Assembly (NCBI GenBank): GCA_015065385.1
Contig: SVQK01000056.1
Location: 479,525-543,524, forward strand
Length of the DNA: 64,000 nt
DNA from: Oscillospiraceae bacterium
GTDB lineage: Bacteria > Bacillota > Clostridia > Oscillospirales > CAG-272
Reading direction: 5' to 3'
The notes beneath the pieces were generated by a model. That model saw nothing but the letters and a program-made list of their open reading frames with translations. It was not told the origin of the DNA and searched no databases. How positions within the stretch are numbered: the stretch's first letter is position 1; each line of letters opens with the position of its first letter. Shown here piece by piece: positions 50,585 through 59,678 of the stretch. The position numbers were made by a program, and so were the translations under genes.

Positions 50585-51271
50585 ATGACGGAAGGAACGA
50601 ACAAAACGGCGGGGAAGAGCAAAAAGCGCAGGATCCTCATTATCGTGATTCTCGCGGTGTCCCTGCTCAGCCTCGTGAGCTGGGTCCTGACGGAGCACGC
50701 CGACTGGGTGGCCGGTCTGTTTGCCGCAAAGTCGAAGAAAAACGGAAGCTCCGTCATGTATTCCGACGAGCTGCGCAGTTATGCCTTCTACAAAACCGAC
50801 TATAATCTCGATCCGACCAAGAACGAGGACTACATGGGCCTCGACCGCCAGCTCTGGTATCATAACGGCGGCGTGGGCATCGGCGCGGATCTGGACGACG
50901 AGGAGGCGTGGAACGGCTACAACGACGCCGTGACCTTTTTTGTAAAGTACTTCAAGACCGTCATCGCCGGGGATACGGACGCTTACAACGCGCTCTTCAC
51001 AAGCGCCTACTACCGGAAGAACGACGAGCATATCCGGTTCGCCCCGCAGATGCTGTACAACATCCACGTCTATCAGCTCTCCGAGAACACGGACAACAGC
51101 GGCGTCACAGAGTGGACCTTCAATGTGGAATATGAGATTTTCCGCAACGACGGCACATTCCGCAACGATCTTCCTCCGGACGGAGGCTCGCGGACGCTTC
51201 TCTTCACCCTCCGCGGCGACGCCTCCGGAAACGTCCTGATCGACTCCATCGAACGGTATCGCTCGAAATGA
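50585..51271 (+). CDS. Single-pass membrane protein of unknown function
   Basis: 228 aa, ATG 50585 after AAAGGGGGAG. A basic N-terminus (about 1-18) and one transmembrane helix (about 20-38), followed by an extracytoplasmic domain with charged and aromatic residues (about 60-228), containing Tyr/Asp-rich segments but no known motif. The type II topology suggests an anchored accessory protein. It sits between the sugar isomerase and the maturase, same strand. Confidence 0.65.
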   Translation: MTEGTNKTAGKSKKRRILIIVILAVSLLSLVSWVLTEHADWVAGLFAAKSKKNGSSVMYSDELRSYAFYKTDYNLDPTKNEDYMGLDRQLWYHNGGVGIGADLDDEEAWNGYNDAVTFFVKYFKTVIAGDTDAYNALFTSAYYRKNDEHIRFAPQMLYNIHVYQLSENTDNSGVTEWTFNVEYEIFRNDGTFRNDLPPDGGSRTLLFTLRGDASGNVLIDSIERYRSK

Positions 51272-51365
51272 CCGAATCAAAAAGAAGGGATCCGCTCCGG
51301 CGGATTTCTTCCTTTCCGGACTGCTTTGACCCATCCCATCACTCTTTTTCCGGAGGTTTTCCGCC

Positions 51366-52493
51366 ATGCCCCCTCTTTCGATCCTCATCAAGCCCGCTTC
51401 GGGCCTGTGCAATATGCGCTGCCGCTACTGCTTTTACGCGGATGTCGCGGAGCACAGGGAAATCGCCTCCTACGGCATCATGACGCGGGATACCGCCGAG
51501 GCTCTGATCCGCCGCGCGTTTGAATTTGCGGACGGAGAGGCGACGTTTGCGTTTCAGGGCGGGGAACCGACGCTGGCCGGATGGGAGTATTACCGGTTCT
51601 TTATCGATACCGTGAACCGTTTCAACGTCAAAAGGATCCCCGTGCGCTACGCCATGCAGACCAACGGATACGACGTGCCGGACAACCTGTGCGAACTGCT
51701 CCGCGACAACCGGTTCCTCGTGGGCGTATCCCTTGACGGGACGGGAGCGGTCCACGACGCCGCCCGGATCGACGCGAAGGGGGAGGGGACCTTCCGCCGG
51801 GTCAACGAAACCATAGCTAAATTCAAGAAATACGGGATCGACTTCAACATCCTGACCGTGGTGACGGAGCGGACGGCGAAGAACATCTCCGAGGTCTACC
51901 GCTATCTGAGAAGCCGCGGCTACAAATTCGTCCAGTTCATCCGCCATGTGGACGGGTTCGGGGACGCTTCCGATCCGTCGGAGTGGTCCCTCTCGCCGAA
52001 ACGCTATACGAATTTTCTCAAAACCGCGTTCGGGTATTATTACGACGATATCCTCGCCGGAAAATACATGAGCGTGCGGGAATTCGACAACTACGTCATG
52101 CTGGCGGCGGGGAGAGCGGCGGAGTGCTGCGGCATGAACGGCGTCTGTCCGGCGAATCTTGTGGTCGAAGCGGACGGCGGGGCGTATCCGTGCGACTTCT
52201 ATGTGCTGGACGAATGGAAACTCGGGAATGTCCGGGACACACCGATCCGGGAGCTGCTCGAGTCGGAGACGGCGAAGCGGTTCCGCCTGAGATCCCGCAG
52301 GATCGACGAAAAATGCCGCGCCTGCCGCTGGTTCGCCCTGTGCCGGGGAGGGTGCGCCCGCTACCGGGAACCCGCCGGGGAGGACGGGCTTCTGCTCAAT
52401 AAATACTGTGAGAGCTATCTGGAATTCTTCCCGTGGGCTGCGCCGAAGCTCATGACACTTGCGAAAATGGCGGCGGAAGGGAAGATCCGGTAA
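51366..52493 (+). CDS. Anaerobic sulfatase-maturating radical SAM enzyme (anSME)
   Basis: 375 aa, ATG 51366 with CGGAGG upstream. Radical-SAM Cys cluster C15-x3-C19-x2-C22 (CNMRCRYC). The SPASM/auxiliary iron-sulfur Cys residues are visible in ECCGMNGVC, CDFYVLDEW (with the family's catalytic Asp), and CRACRWFALCRGGC, plus a final YCESY. It oxidises the active-site Cys of sulfatases to formylglycine without oxygen, acting in the cytoplasm. Its substrate is probably the sulfatase at 43216 in the same window. Confidence 0.93.
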   Translation: MPPLSILIKPASGLCNMRCRYCFYADVAEHREIASYGIMTRDTAEALIRRAFEFADGEATFAFQGGEPTLAGWEYYRFFIDTVNRFNVKRIPVRYAMQTNGYDVPDNLCELLRDNRFLVGVSLDGTGAVHDAARIDAKGEGTFRRVNETIAKFKKYGIDFNILTVVTERTAKNISEVYRYLRSRGYKFVQFIRHVDGFGDASDPSEWSLSPKRYTNFLKTAFGYYYDDILAGKYMSVREFDNYVMLAAGRAAECCGMNGVCPANLVVEADGGAYPCDFYVLDEWKLGNVRDTPIRELLESETAKRFRLRSRRIDEKCRACRWFALCRGGCARYREPAGEDGLLLNKYCESYLEFFPWAAPKLMTLAKMAAEGKIR

Positions 52494-52502
52494 GCAAAAA
52501 AC

Positions 52503-52535
52503 GCGGGAGAGATCCGTGACCGGACCGGCTCCCGC
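52503..52535. terminator. Bidirectional terminator between anSME and the winged-helix gene
   Basis: GCGGGAG / CTCCCGC stem flanked by A-run before and T-run after, fitting termination in either direction. Confidence 0.75.
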
Positions 52536-52546
52536 TTTTGCGTTGC

Positions 52547-53251
52547 TTATACTTCCGTAACCGCGTTTCCCTCTTCTTCCGCTTCATCCGCCGCTTTTTC
52601 AAATTTCGACAGACCGTAGCGGCTGTCCGTCAGATCCGCGATGCCGCAGAGGATCATGACAATTCCCTGTACCCGGTGCGCGGAGACCTCATAATACCCC
52701 TTTCTTGTGCGGAGCTCACAGATCAGATCCGCCGCCAGGAGGGGCTTCAGGTGGTGGTAGGCCTGCCCGGTCGAGCCGAACCCGCATTTCTCCACAAGCT
52801 GCGCCACGTTCGACGGCTTTCGGAGCAGAGCGGTGAGAATGTTCAGCTTTTCCTGACTGCCGACGCACGCGAGCACGCTTTTGGCCGTGCCGTTTTCCGC
52901 CAGCGAAAGCAGATCGTTCCCGGAGACGCCCTTCTTCACCCAGCTCGACTGATTTCCTCCCGACGCGAACACGCCGAGATAGGTGATGTTCCCCGTGTCG
53001 CCGTCCTGTCCGCAGGCGTTTTCGCATTCGTCCATCAGGGCGTTGATGTTCGGGTCGGGGTGCATCCGCTTCATCTTCTGCACATGGCCGACATACTCCC
53101 TCCCGTCAAACCCGTGCTTTCTCTGATCCCCGAGACCTTTCAGCTCCGAGGCCGACGCCGTGAGCAGATCCAGCACGGATGTGAGCTGGTCCCGCATCTC
53201 CCCGAGTTCCTGTTTCAGCCCGTCGATTTCCTGTCCGTAATCGCGTTCCAT
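52547..53251 (-). CDS. ArsR-like winged-helix regulator with N-terminal extension
   Basis: 234 aa. ATG 53251 (GGGAGG six nt upstream) is chosen; a longer frame would begin upstream of its promoter. Residues about 1-50 are a coiled coil; the winged-helix domain lies near 130-195 (LNILTALLRKPSNVAQLVEKC, then a STGQAYHHLKPLLAADLI recognition helix). Cys residues in DECENACG suggest possible metal or redox sensing, but no classical ArsR metal motif is certain. Targets unknown; it could control the nearby sulfatase/anSME set. Confidence 0.75.
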   Translation of the reverse strand: MERDYGQEIDGLKQELGEMRDQLTSVLDLLTASASELKGLGDQRKHGFDGREYVGHVQKMKRMHPDPNINALMDECENACGQDGDTGNITYLGVFASGGNQSSWVKKGVSGNDLLSLAENGTAKSVLACVGSQEKLNILTALLRKPSNVAQLVEKCGFGSTGQAYHHLKPLLAADLICELRTRKGYYEVSAHRVQGIVMILCGIADLTDSRYGLSKFEKAADEAEEEGNAVTEV

Positions 53252-53299
53252 ACTGACCTCCCGTTTTGTTTGATCGTAAATCCGGAATACCGTAAACAC

Positions 53300-53328
53300 A
53301 GTATAGCACGGAGAAGAGATTTTGTCAA
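53300..53328 (-). promoter_or_regulatory. Promoter of the winged-helix regulator
   Basis: Minus strand TTGACA (53323-53328), 17-bp spacer, TATACT (53300-53305), about 45 bp before the ATG at 53251. Confidence 0.75.
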
Positions 53329-53398
53329 TACGGAAAGCCAAAATAATTACGAGAATCCGGAAAAGCAAAAAGTTCTTCGTTTTCCGGAAATCGAGAAA

Positions 53399-53447
53399 AG
53401 AGCCCTGCCCCAAAACGGCGGTCTTCCGTTTCGGAAAGCAGGACTCT
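53399..53447. terminator. Bidirectional terminator
   Basis: AGAGCCCTGC / GCAGGACTCT stem (one mismatch) with T-runs in both directions, 33 bp past the stop of the DUF3592-like gene. Confidence 0.65.
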
Positions 53448-53479
53448 GTTTTTCGGGATAAACCGATTTTCGTCTCGGA

Positions 53480-53878
53480 TCAGGCGATGCCGCCCTTTGT
53501 CCCTATGGCGATGAGGAGTATCGCAATGACGGTCAGAACGGCCCCGACGATCAGAAGGACTCGCGGATTTGACGTACGGAACTCTTTGACGTGCGCGTCC
53601 GTCGGCTTTGAGGGATTGTAGCAGATCGTGTAACGCGGCTCAGAAGGCTCGAGCTGCCACTTAACGTTTTTCAGAAGCTGAGGCTGCCCCTCGACGGTGT
53701 ACTCGAAATTGATGTGGTAGGTCGTGCCTTTTCTTCTTGCGTAAGTTTTTCGCACTTCCGTGACGTAGCCCGAGGTTTCCTGCGTGCGGCGCTTGTTCTG
53801 CGCTGCCTGGATCGGAGCCATGATCAGCAAGCTCACTCCGATGATGAGAAAGGTGTATCCTAACGCGGGTATGAGCAT
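53480..53878 (-). CDS. Small membrane protein, DUF3592-like
   Basis: 132 aa, ATG 53878 after TAGGAGG. Two transmembrane helices (about 5-25 and 105-128) flank a soluble beta-rich domain with TSGYVTEVRKTY, HINFEYTVEGQ and ICYNPSKPTDAHV, which match the DUF3592 fold pattern. Function unknown. It is separate from its neighbours. Confidence 0.7.
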   Translation of the reverse strand: MLIPALGYTFLIIGVSLLIMAPIQAAQNKRRTQETSGYVTEVRKTYARRKGTTYHINFEYTVEGQPQLLKNVKWQLEPSEPRYTICYNPSKPTDAHVKEFRTSNPRVLLIVGAVLTVIAILLIAIGTKGGIA

Positions 53879-54058
53879 AACAACCTCCTATAAGTAAAGA
53901 TGGATTGGGATCGGTATCCGGTACGCGCGGACTTTGGGCGGAAAAGAAGAGCATCCGTCAACCGTTCCGCGGAGACAAGGGCGGGAGCGAAACGAAACTG
54001 CGGTCAAAGGAGGCACAGACTTGCAGAGTCGGTGTTTCGTCGTTTCTGCGGACAATCC

Positions 54059-54766
54059 TTAATTCTCGATGTCTTCGTACCACCGCTGCCATTCCGCGCG
54101 GTTTGCCTCATAGAGCCATTCCACCACTTCGCGCGGGAACACGCCCTCCACATAGGCGGATTCAATCTGCGAGCCGAGGTAGGTGATGTAGGGCATCATG
54201 GCCTTGAGGTAGTGCCAGTCGAGCTCGCCCTCCAGCACCTTGCCGAAGAGCGCGGTTTTCGATTTCTCGTCAAGCAGCGGGATCAGGTGCTCCATCAGCT
54301 CGGTCTCGGTCTTGCCGTCGAGCGAATCGAAGGACGCGTTGCGGATCATGTCGGCCGTGCCCGCGTCGTCGAGGTACTTCGACAGTTCCACGATTTTCGT
54401 GATGTCCACGCCCTGCGCGAGCAGCTTGTCCGAAATCTTTTCCAGCGTCGAAGGCCGGAGAAGGGGAGCCAGATTTTCAACGTCTTCCATATTGTCAGCC
54501 TCGCTTTCTTTGCCCCGCGCCAGATTCCCGAGGATCCTGCGCTCGCCGTCCGTCGGTTCCCCCGCCGCGATCAGATCGTCCACGGAGACGTCGAAAATCG
54601 CCGCGATGGAGGCCAGCATGGAGAGGTCGGGAAAGCTCGTTCCGACCTCGTATTTTGAAACGGCCTGCCGCGTGACGCCGAGCCGGTCTCCCAGCTCCGA
54701 CTGTGTCATGTCGGACCGTTTGCGGAGCCTTGCGATCATGCCTCCGAATTTGACGGGATCGAACAT
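54059..54766 (-). CDS. XRE-family transcriptional regulator
   Basis: 235 aa, ATG 54766. N-terminal HTH (about residues 8-62): MTQSELGDRLGVTRQAVSKYEVGTSFPD is canonical XRE. Residues about 75-235 form a helical domain of unknown fold, with many Leu/Glu, which may sense a ligand. An inverted repeat in the leader suggests autoregulation. Divergent from lgt. Confidence 0.85.
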   Translation of the reverse strand: MFDPVKFGGMIARLRKRSDMTQSELGDRLGVTRQAVSKYEVGTSFPDLSMLASIAAIFDVSVDDLIAAGEPTDGERRILGNLARGKESEADNMEDVENLAPLLRPSTLEKISDKLLAQGVDITKIVELSKYLDDAGTADMIRNASFDSLDGKTETELMEHLIPLLDEKSKTALFGKVLEGELDWHYLKAMMPYITYLGSQIESAYVEGVFPREVVEWLYEANRAEWQRWYEDIEN

Positions 54767-54787
54767 AGGTCAAATCCTTCCGTAAAC

Positions 54788-54805
54788 CGGACGGGGCTGT
54801 CCGGG
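54788..54805. promoter_or_regulatory. Inverted repeat in the XRE regulator leader
   Basis: CCGGAC-ggggct-GTCCGG between the -10 (54819-54824) and the start (54766). Possible autoregulatory operator. Confidence 0.45.
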
Positions 54806-54818
54806 TTCTTTCGGTTGT

Positions 54819-54847
54819 ATTATACACCTCCGGGGCGTCCCCGTCAA
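54819..54847 (-). promoter_or_regulatory. Promoter of the XRE regulator
   Basis: Minus strand TTGACG (54842-54847), 17-bp spacer, TATAAT (54819-54824). Confidence 0.75.
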
Positions 54848-54993
54848 GCAAAGATCGGTTGCGCATCTGAAAAAGAACCGTGAACGATCGGAAAAGGAGC
54901 CGGATGAAGTGAGAAAAATTCATTTTCTGTACTGGATTCCGGCCCCATTCTGTGATACAATAGACCGAAAACAGACATCAGGGGGATTTCAAC

Positions 54994-56016
54994 ATGATGA
55001 AATACCTGTCTTTTCCCGGGCTCGGGATCGAACCGTTCCACATTGACCGGATCGCGTTCTCCGTTTTCGGGCGGGACGTGGCCTGGTACGGCATTCTCAT
55101 CACCTGCGGCATGATTCTCGCCGTACTGACCGCCATCCGTCTGGCGAAGAAGGAGGGCATTTCCGTGGACGACATCACGGACTTCGCCTTCATAGTCATT
55201 CTTGCCGGCGTGGTCGGCGCGCGAGCGTACTATGTGATTTTCACATGGAAGGAATACGGCTATCTCGTGACAGACGGCTCGTTCCTCCACAATCTCGGCC
55301 GCACGCTTTACAACTGCGTCGCCGTATGGGAGGGCGGACTTGCCATCTACGGCGGGGTGCTGGCCGGACTGCTCACCGGATATCTCTTCGCGCGGAAAAA
55401 GAAGATCCCGGTTCTCAAGATTTTCGATATCCTCGCCGCCGTGGTTCTGATCGGACAGGTCATCGGCCGCTGGGGCAACTTCATCAACATCGAGGCCTAC
55501 GGCGCGGAGACGGCCCTTCCGTGGCGCATGGGGATTCTGACCTACGGCCCGCAGCTGCAGGATAACGGGGAACTCATGCTGACCAAGGCGATCTACGTCC
55601 ACCCGACCTTCCTGTACGAATCGCTCTGGAACCTCTGCGCGCTCCTCATCATCCACCTCGGGCTTTATCCGAAGAAGAAATTCGACGGGGAGATCTTCTG
55701 CTTCTATTTGATGTGGTACGGCTTCGGCCGCATGCTGATCGAAAGCCTGCGCACCGACAGCCTCATGCTCGGCAACCTCCGCGTCTCCCAGGGCGTGGGA
55801 TTCCTCTCCGTTCTCGTCGGCGTCATGCTGATCGTCTCCCTGGCGAAGAAAGCGAAGACCGGCGCTGCGGAAGATACCTATCAACCGATCTACTCGGGAG
55901 CGGACGGTGGGGAAAGACCGGCTGAAAAAGCGGAAGAACCGAAGGAAGAGAACGGGAGCGGAGAAGAGAAGGACAAACCGGAGTCCGAAGAGCGGGACAG
56001 TCAGGAGGAAAAATAA
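54994..56016 (+). CDS. lgt: Prolipoprotein diacylglyceryl transferase Lgt
   Basis: 340 aa, ATG 54994 with CAGGGGGA upstream. Membrane enzyme that adds diacylglycerol to the lipobox Cys of prolipoproteins; several in this window (25483, 28513, 47021, 60410) are its clients. Seven transmembrane helices; hallmarks [34 protein letters not shown] (the essential Arg/Asn region) and [11 protein letters not shown]. The last 55 residues are a charged Glu/Lys tail of unknown use, longer than in most Lgt. Confidence 0.95.
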   Translation: MMKYLSFPGLGIEPFHIDRIAFSVFGRDVAWYGILITCGMILAVLTAIRLAKKEGISVDDITDFAFIVILAGVVGARAYYVIFTWKEYGYLVTDGSFLHNLGRTLYNCVAVWEGGLAIYGGVLAGLLTGYLFARKKKIPVLKIFDILAAVVLIGQVIGRWGNFINIEAYGAETALPWRMGILTYGPQLQDNGELMLTKAIYVHPTFLYESLWNLCALLIIHLGLYPKKKFDGEIFCFYLMWYGFGRMLIESLRTDSLMLGNLRVSQGVGFLSVLVGVMLIVSLAKKAKTGAAEDTYQPIYSGADGGERPAEKAEEPKEENGSGEEKDKPESEERDSQEEK

Positions 56017-56017
56017 C

Positions 56018-56875
56018 ATGGCGCATATCATCGACGGAAAGAAAATCGCGGCGGCGACCCGAGCCGAAATCGCGGAGCGGGCGAAAAAACTGACGGAGGA
56101 GACCGGGATCGTTCCGGGACTCGCCGTGGTGATCGTCGGAGAGGACCCCGCATCAAAGGTCTATGTCCGCAACAAAAAGAAGGCGTGCGAAGAGGCCGGA
56201 TTTTACTCCCGCGTGATCGAGCTTTCGGAGGATACCCCCGAAGCCGAGCTGCTTTCCCGCCTCGAGGAGATCAAAGCAGATCCGAAGATCCACGGGATCC
56301 TCGTTCAGCTGCCCCTCCCCCCGCAGATCGATCCGGACAAAGTGATCGCCGCCATCCCTCCGGAGAAGGACGTGGACGCCTTCCACCCGGAGAACGTGGG
56401 TCACATCATGATCGGGGACTACCGGTTTCTTCCCTGTACCCCCGCGGGCGTCATGAAGATGCTCGAAACCGAGGGGATCGAGGTCAGAGGGAAGAACTGC
56501 GTGGTGATCGGGCGGAGCAACATCGTCGGCAAGCCCATGGCGATGCTTCTGATGCACGCCGACGGCACGGTCACGATCTGCCACAGCAAGACGAAGAACC
56601 TCGCCGAAATCACCCGCCGCGCGGATATTCTGGTCTCCTCCGTGGGAAAAGCCGGATTCGTCACGGCGGATATGGTCGGGGAGGGCGCGGTGGTCATCGA
56701 CGTCGGAATGAACCGGAACGCGGAGGGAAAGCTCTGCGGGGACGTGGATTTCGCGGCGGTTTCGGAGAAGGCGTCCGCCATCACGCCGGTTCCGGGAGGC
56801 GTCGGCGTCATGACCATCACCATGCTCCTCGAAAACACCGTCCGGGCGGCGGAGGCGGCTGCCGGAAGAGCCTGA
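56018..56875 (+). CDS. folD: Bifunctional methylenetetrahydrofolate dehydrogenase/cyclohydrolase FolD
   Basis: 285 aa, ATG 56018 with AGGAGGA (56004-56010), one base after lgt, so an operon. Interconverts methylene-, methenyl- and 10-formyl-tetrahydrofolate, in the cytoplasm. [16 protein letters not shown] carries the catalytic Tyr and Lys (about 46-61); ILVQLPLP near 95; nucleotide-binding GRSNIVGKP near 163; [12 protein letters not shown] near 260. All expected motifs intact. Confidence 0.95.
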   Translation: MAHIIDGKKIAAATRAEIAERAKKLTEETGIVPGLAVVIVGEDPASKVYVRNKKKACEEAGFYSRVIELSEDTPEAELLSRLEEIKADPKIHGILVQLPLPPQIDPDKVIAAIPPEKDVDAFHPENVGHIMIGDYRFLPCTPAGVMKMLETEGIEVRGKNCVVIGRSNIVGKPMAMLLMHADGTVTICHSKTKNLAEITRRADILVSSVGKAGFVTADMVGEGAVVIDVGMNRNAEGKLCGDVDFAAVSEKASAITPVPGGVGVMTITMLLENTVRAAEAAAGRA

Positions 56876-56965
56876 CACTGCCGTCTTGTGGATTCTGCCC
56901 GAAAAAGAAGGGAACACCGGCGCAAAGTTTTCGGTTTCGTGCAGGGAAAGCAGGCAAAATTCTTC

Positions 56966-56994
56966 TTGACGCAGGAAACACAATATGATATAAT
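56966..56994 (+). promoter_or_regulatory. Promoter of rplU-prp-rpmA
   Basis: TTGACG (56966-56971), 17-bp spacer, TATAAT (56989-56994). Confidence 0.85.
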
Positions 56995-56999
56995 ACATA

Positions 57000-57085
57000 C
57001 TGCCGCATGATGCCGGGTCTCAAACGAAGCTCCCGCTTCTACCCCACTCAGCGAGTTCACATGAGAAAGTGAGGTGCTTTTCGGA
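57000..57085 (+). ncRNA. Likely L21 leader (ribosomal protein autoregulatory RNA)
   Basis: An ~85-nt structured 5' UTR between the promoter and the rplU start. It contains complementary GAAGC and GCTTC segments and ends in AGTGAGGTGC, which overlaps the ribosome-binding site, the arrangement of the Firmicutes L21 leader element known to occur here. Identification rests on position and short motifs only. Confidence 0.5.
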
Positions 57086-57397
57086 ATGTTTGCAGTAATC
57101 GAAACAGGCGGAAAGCAGTACAAGGTCAACGAAGGCGACGTTATCTTCGTTGAAAAGCTCGACGTTGCCGAAGGGGACAAGGTCACCTTTGACAAGGTTC
57201 TGGTCGTGGCGTCCGACAACGGCGTGAAGACCGGCGCTCCCGTAGTGGAAGGCGCTACCGTAACTGCCAGTGTGGTCAAGAACGGCAAGGCGAAAAAGAT
57301 CTACGTTATGACCTACAAGTCCAAGAAAAACGAAAAGAGAAAGATGGGCCACAGACAGCCCTATACCAAGGTTCAGATCGAAAAGATCGCGTTTTAA
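57086..57397 (+). CDS. rplU: 50S ribosomal protein L21
   Basis: 103 aa. ATG 57086 (GAGGTG upstream) gives the normal N-terminus [13 protein letters not shown]. The C-terminal signature [13 protein letters not shown] is intact. It binds 23S rRNA on the large subunit. First gene of the conserved rplU-prp-rpmA order. Confidence 0.97.
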   Translation: MFAVIETGGKQYKVNEGDVIFVEKLDVAEGDKVTFDKVLVVASDNGVKTGAPVVEGATVTASVVKNGKAKKIYVMTYKSKKNEKRKMGHRQPYTKVQIEKIAF

Positions 57398-57433
57398 TTG
57401 ATTTGAGAGGCGCATCCGCCCGGGAGACGCAGC

Positions 57434-57784
57434 GTGACGAAAATCACATTCCTTCAAAGGGACGGCGTGTTCTGGGGGTTCCGGGAATCCGGCCATACGG
57501 GATTCGGCGAGGAAGGGGACGATATCCTCTGTTCCGCCATCTCGGCCATGACCATGATGATTCTCAACACCCTCGAGCTTTCCTTTGAATGTCCCGTCGA
57601 TTACAAGATCGACGAGGAAACGACGTTTATCACCGTGAAATGTCCGGCCGCCCTGCCCGAATCCGGCGAGGACGAGAAAAAGCGTTTTGCGGCGTCGGGT
57701 CTGATCCGCGGGTATTTTTACCAGCTGAACGATCTGACGGACGAGTACTATGATTTTCTGGAAGTTGACGTCGCGGAGGAGTGA
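57434..57784 (+). CDS. prp: Ribosomal-processing cysteine protease Prp
   Basis: 116 aa from GTG 57434. The active-site signature GH-x3-G-x2-G-x-D-I-x-C-S-A is present as [16 protein letters not shown] with His21 and Cys33. Prp removes the N-terminal extension of L27 in Firmicutes; the substrate gene is next (rpmA, 57808), and its extension carries the expected site. Essential in Staphylococcus by published work. Confidence 0.93.
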   Translation: MTKITFLQRDGVFWGFRESGHTGFGEEGDDILCSAISAMTMMILNTLELSFECPVDYKIDEETTFITVKCPAALPESGEDEKKRFAASGLIRGYFYQLNDLTDEYYDFLEVDVAEE

Positions 57785-57807
57785 CGCACAGAATAGGGAG
57801 GATTAAC

Positions 57808-58089
57808 ATGATCAGAATCAGCCTGCAGTTCTTCGCCCATAAAAAGGGCGTTGGTTCTACCAAGAACGGCCGCGACAGCCGCGCGCAGAGACTCGGTGTG
57901 AAGAAAGCCGACGGTTCCTGCGTTCTGGCCGGCAACATCATCATCCGCCAGAGAGGGACTCACATCCATCCCGGCAAGAATGTCGGCCGCGGTTCCGATG
58001 ACACCCTGTTCGCCCTGATCGACGGCACGGTGAAATTCGAGAACATTGCGAACGGCAGAAGACAGGTCAGCGTCTACGCTGGCGAATAA
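57808..58089 (+). CDS. rpmA: 50S ribosomal protein L27 with Prp-cleaved extension
   Basis: 93 aa, ATG 57808 with AGGGAGGA (57795-57802). The N-terminus [17 protein letters not shown] has the LQFFA motif that Prp cuts to expose the functional AHKKG end reaching the peptidyl-transferase centre. The remaining body ([21 protein letters not shown]) is standard. Followed by a terminator; obgE, usual in this cluster, is not present. Confidence 0.97.
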   Translation: MIRISLQFFAHKKGVGSTKNGRDSRAQRLGVKKADGSCVLAGNIIIRQRGTHIHPGKNVGRGSDDTLFALIDGTVKFENIANGRRQVSVYAGE

Positions 58090-58102
58090 GCCTGTTTCAA
58101 GA

Positions 58103-58139
58103 GAGACCACGCGGCGTCCTGTCGGGTGGTTTCTTTTTT
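58103..58139 (+). terminator. Intrinsic terminator of the rplU-prp-rpmA operon
   Basis: GAGACCAC / GTGGTTTC stem (G-U pair) and T6 run directly after it. Confidence 0.85.
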
Positions 58140-58304
58140 CGTGAGAGTTTTTTCTTTTACATAGTAAAACATCGAATCTTCGCCGACCATCCTCATCCAT
58201 CGTTTCCCGCATTTTGAACCGGTTCGCTCACATAAACGCGCTCCCGTCCGGACAGATTAAAAACCGGCGCGTTTATAAAAACGGGCGGACAGGAGAGAGT
58301 TGCG

Positions 58305-59300
58305 ATGAACAGAAGAAAATGGGGAACCGGGCTTGCGGTATTGGTCCTTGCCGCGCTGTGCCTGCTGCCGACCCCGGTTTTAGCCCGGACTCCGGATTCG
58401 GTCCTGCTGGGAGGGATGCCCTTCGGGGTGCGCTTCATGGCGGAAGGGATCGTGGTGGTGGGCTTTTCCGAAGCGAAGCAGGGAGAACTGAATCCCGCGT
58501 ACGCCGCCGGTCTGAGGCAGGGCGACGTCATCACAGCGGTGGACGGGGAAAGCGTGAGCACGGCGGAGGAATTGTCCCGGCGGATCGGAGAAAGCAGGGG
58601 ACTGGTTGAAATCACCTACCGGCGTAAGGATCGGGAGAGAGTTGCCATCCTCTGCCCCGCGGAATCCGAAAGAGGCAGAAAAGCGGGGCTGTTTATCCGC
58701 GATACCGTCGCCGGGATCGGAACGGTGACATGGGTGGACGGGGAGACCATGACATTCGGAGGGCTCGGCCACGGTATCTGCCGGGACGGGACCGGAGACC
58801 TGATTGCGATTTCCGACGGGGCTGCGGAAGGCGTTTCCATCACGGGCGTGACACGCGGCGCTCCGGGAGTTCCGGGTGAATTGCAGGGGATTTTCACGGG
58901 CGAGGTGTTCGGGTCGGTCGAGGCCAACACCGACTGCGGCGTGTTCGGCGTGTTCCGGGAAATCCCCGGGGACTGCGGCGGGGACGTTCCGGTCGGATCC
59001 CGGGAAGACGTGCATCCGGGGCGCGCGTATATCCGATGCACCGTCGTCGGCGGTGAACCCGAGGAATATGAAGTCTGCATCACCGATATCAACGCCCGCA
59101 GCAGGGATAACCGCAGCTTCTCCATCGTTGTCACCGATCCTGAGCTGCTCGAACGCACCGGAGGTATCGTGCAGGGTATGAGCGGCAGTCCGGTTCTGCA
59201 GGACGGCAGGCTCGTCGGCGCGGTCACGCATGTGCTGGTCGGCGATCCCGCGGAGGGATACGGCGTCTTCATCGATAACATGTTCGAGGCCGCCGGTTGA
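58305..59300 (+). CDS. spoIVB: SpoIVB serine peptidase (S55 family)
   Basis: 331 aa, ATG 58305 after AGGAGAGA; shorter than Bacillus SpoIVB (about 426). Signal/anchor helix 8-28, PDZ domain about 55-110, peptidase domain with His156 (GGLGHGIC) and catalytic Ser295 (GMSGSPVLQ), and the family end AVTHVLVGDPAEGYGVFIDNM. In Bacillus it is secreted from the forespore and cuts SpoIVFA to trigger sigma-K processing. With spoVT it indicates sporulation competence, or at least ancestry. Confidence 0.93.
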   Translation: MNRRKWGTGLAVLVLAALCLLPTPVLARTPDSVLLGGMPFGVRFMAEGIVVVGFSEAKQGELNPAYAAGLRQGDVITAVDGESVSTAEELSRRIGESRGLVEITYRRKDRERVAILCPAESERGRKAGLFIRDTVAGIGTVTWVDGETMTFGGLGHGICRDGTGDLIAISDGAAEGVSITGVTRGAPGVPGELQGIFTGEVFGSVEANTDCGVFGVFREIPGDCGGDVPVGSREDVHPGRAYIRCTVVGGEPEEYEVCITDINARSRDNRSFSIVVTDPELLERTGGIVQGMSGSPVLQDGRLVGAVTHVLVGDPAEGYGVFIDNMFEAAG

Positions 59301-59342
59301 AAAAAGAAGGACTGCTTAGGCCGCGCGGGAAATGAGAATTGA

Positions 59343-59442
59343 TCGCTGAGACAGCAAGCATCGCGCTGGTTTTCAGGCGCGCGGCTGTCGGAGTCCTTGA
59401 TTGGCTTGGAGTTCAGACACAGGATACCAATTCCGGTCGCAT
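59343..59442 (-). repeat. Dispersed ~100-bp intergenic repeat, copy B
   Basis: Reverse-orientation copy of 27901-27998, about 80% identical. It lies 43 bp beyond spoIVB. The 59301-59678 gap otherwise contains only the promoter at 59594. Confidence 0.75.
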
Positions 59443-59593
59443 TCCGTTTGTCGGCGGAGTAAAAAAATGTCCCGGCGTTTCCGGCTTTTTCCGGAGTGGC
59501 GGGGCAGGTTTTCATTTATGCGAAATGATGAAAAATAGTCCGGCAGAACCCGCTTTATTATCCCCTTCTCCGTGATTTTTTTGTGAATTCCTA

Positions 59594-59622
59594 TTGCATT
59601 TCCGATATTCGTGTGATATAAT
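59594..59622 (+). promoter_or_regulatory. Promoter of the capsule-control operon
   Basis: TTGCAT (59594-59599), 17-bp spacer, TATAAT (59617-59622), 57 bp before the ATG at 59679. Confidence 0.75.
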
Positions 59623-59678
59623 ACTCAAAAATAGTAGGACTGTGACTTGTAGGAATCGCGCGGACGGGAGGCTTGACC

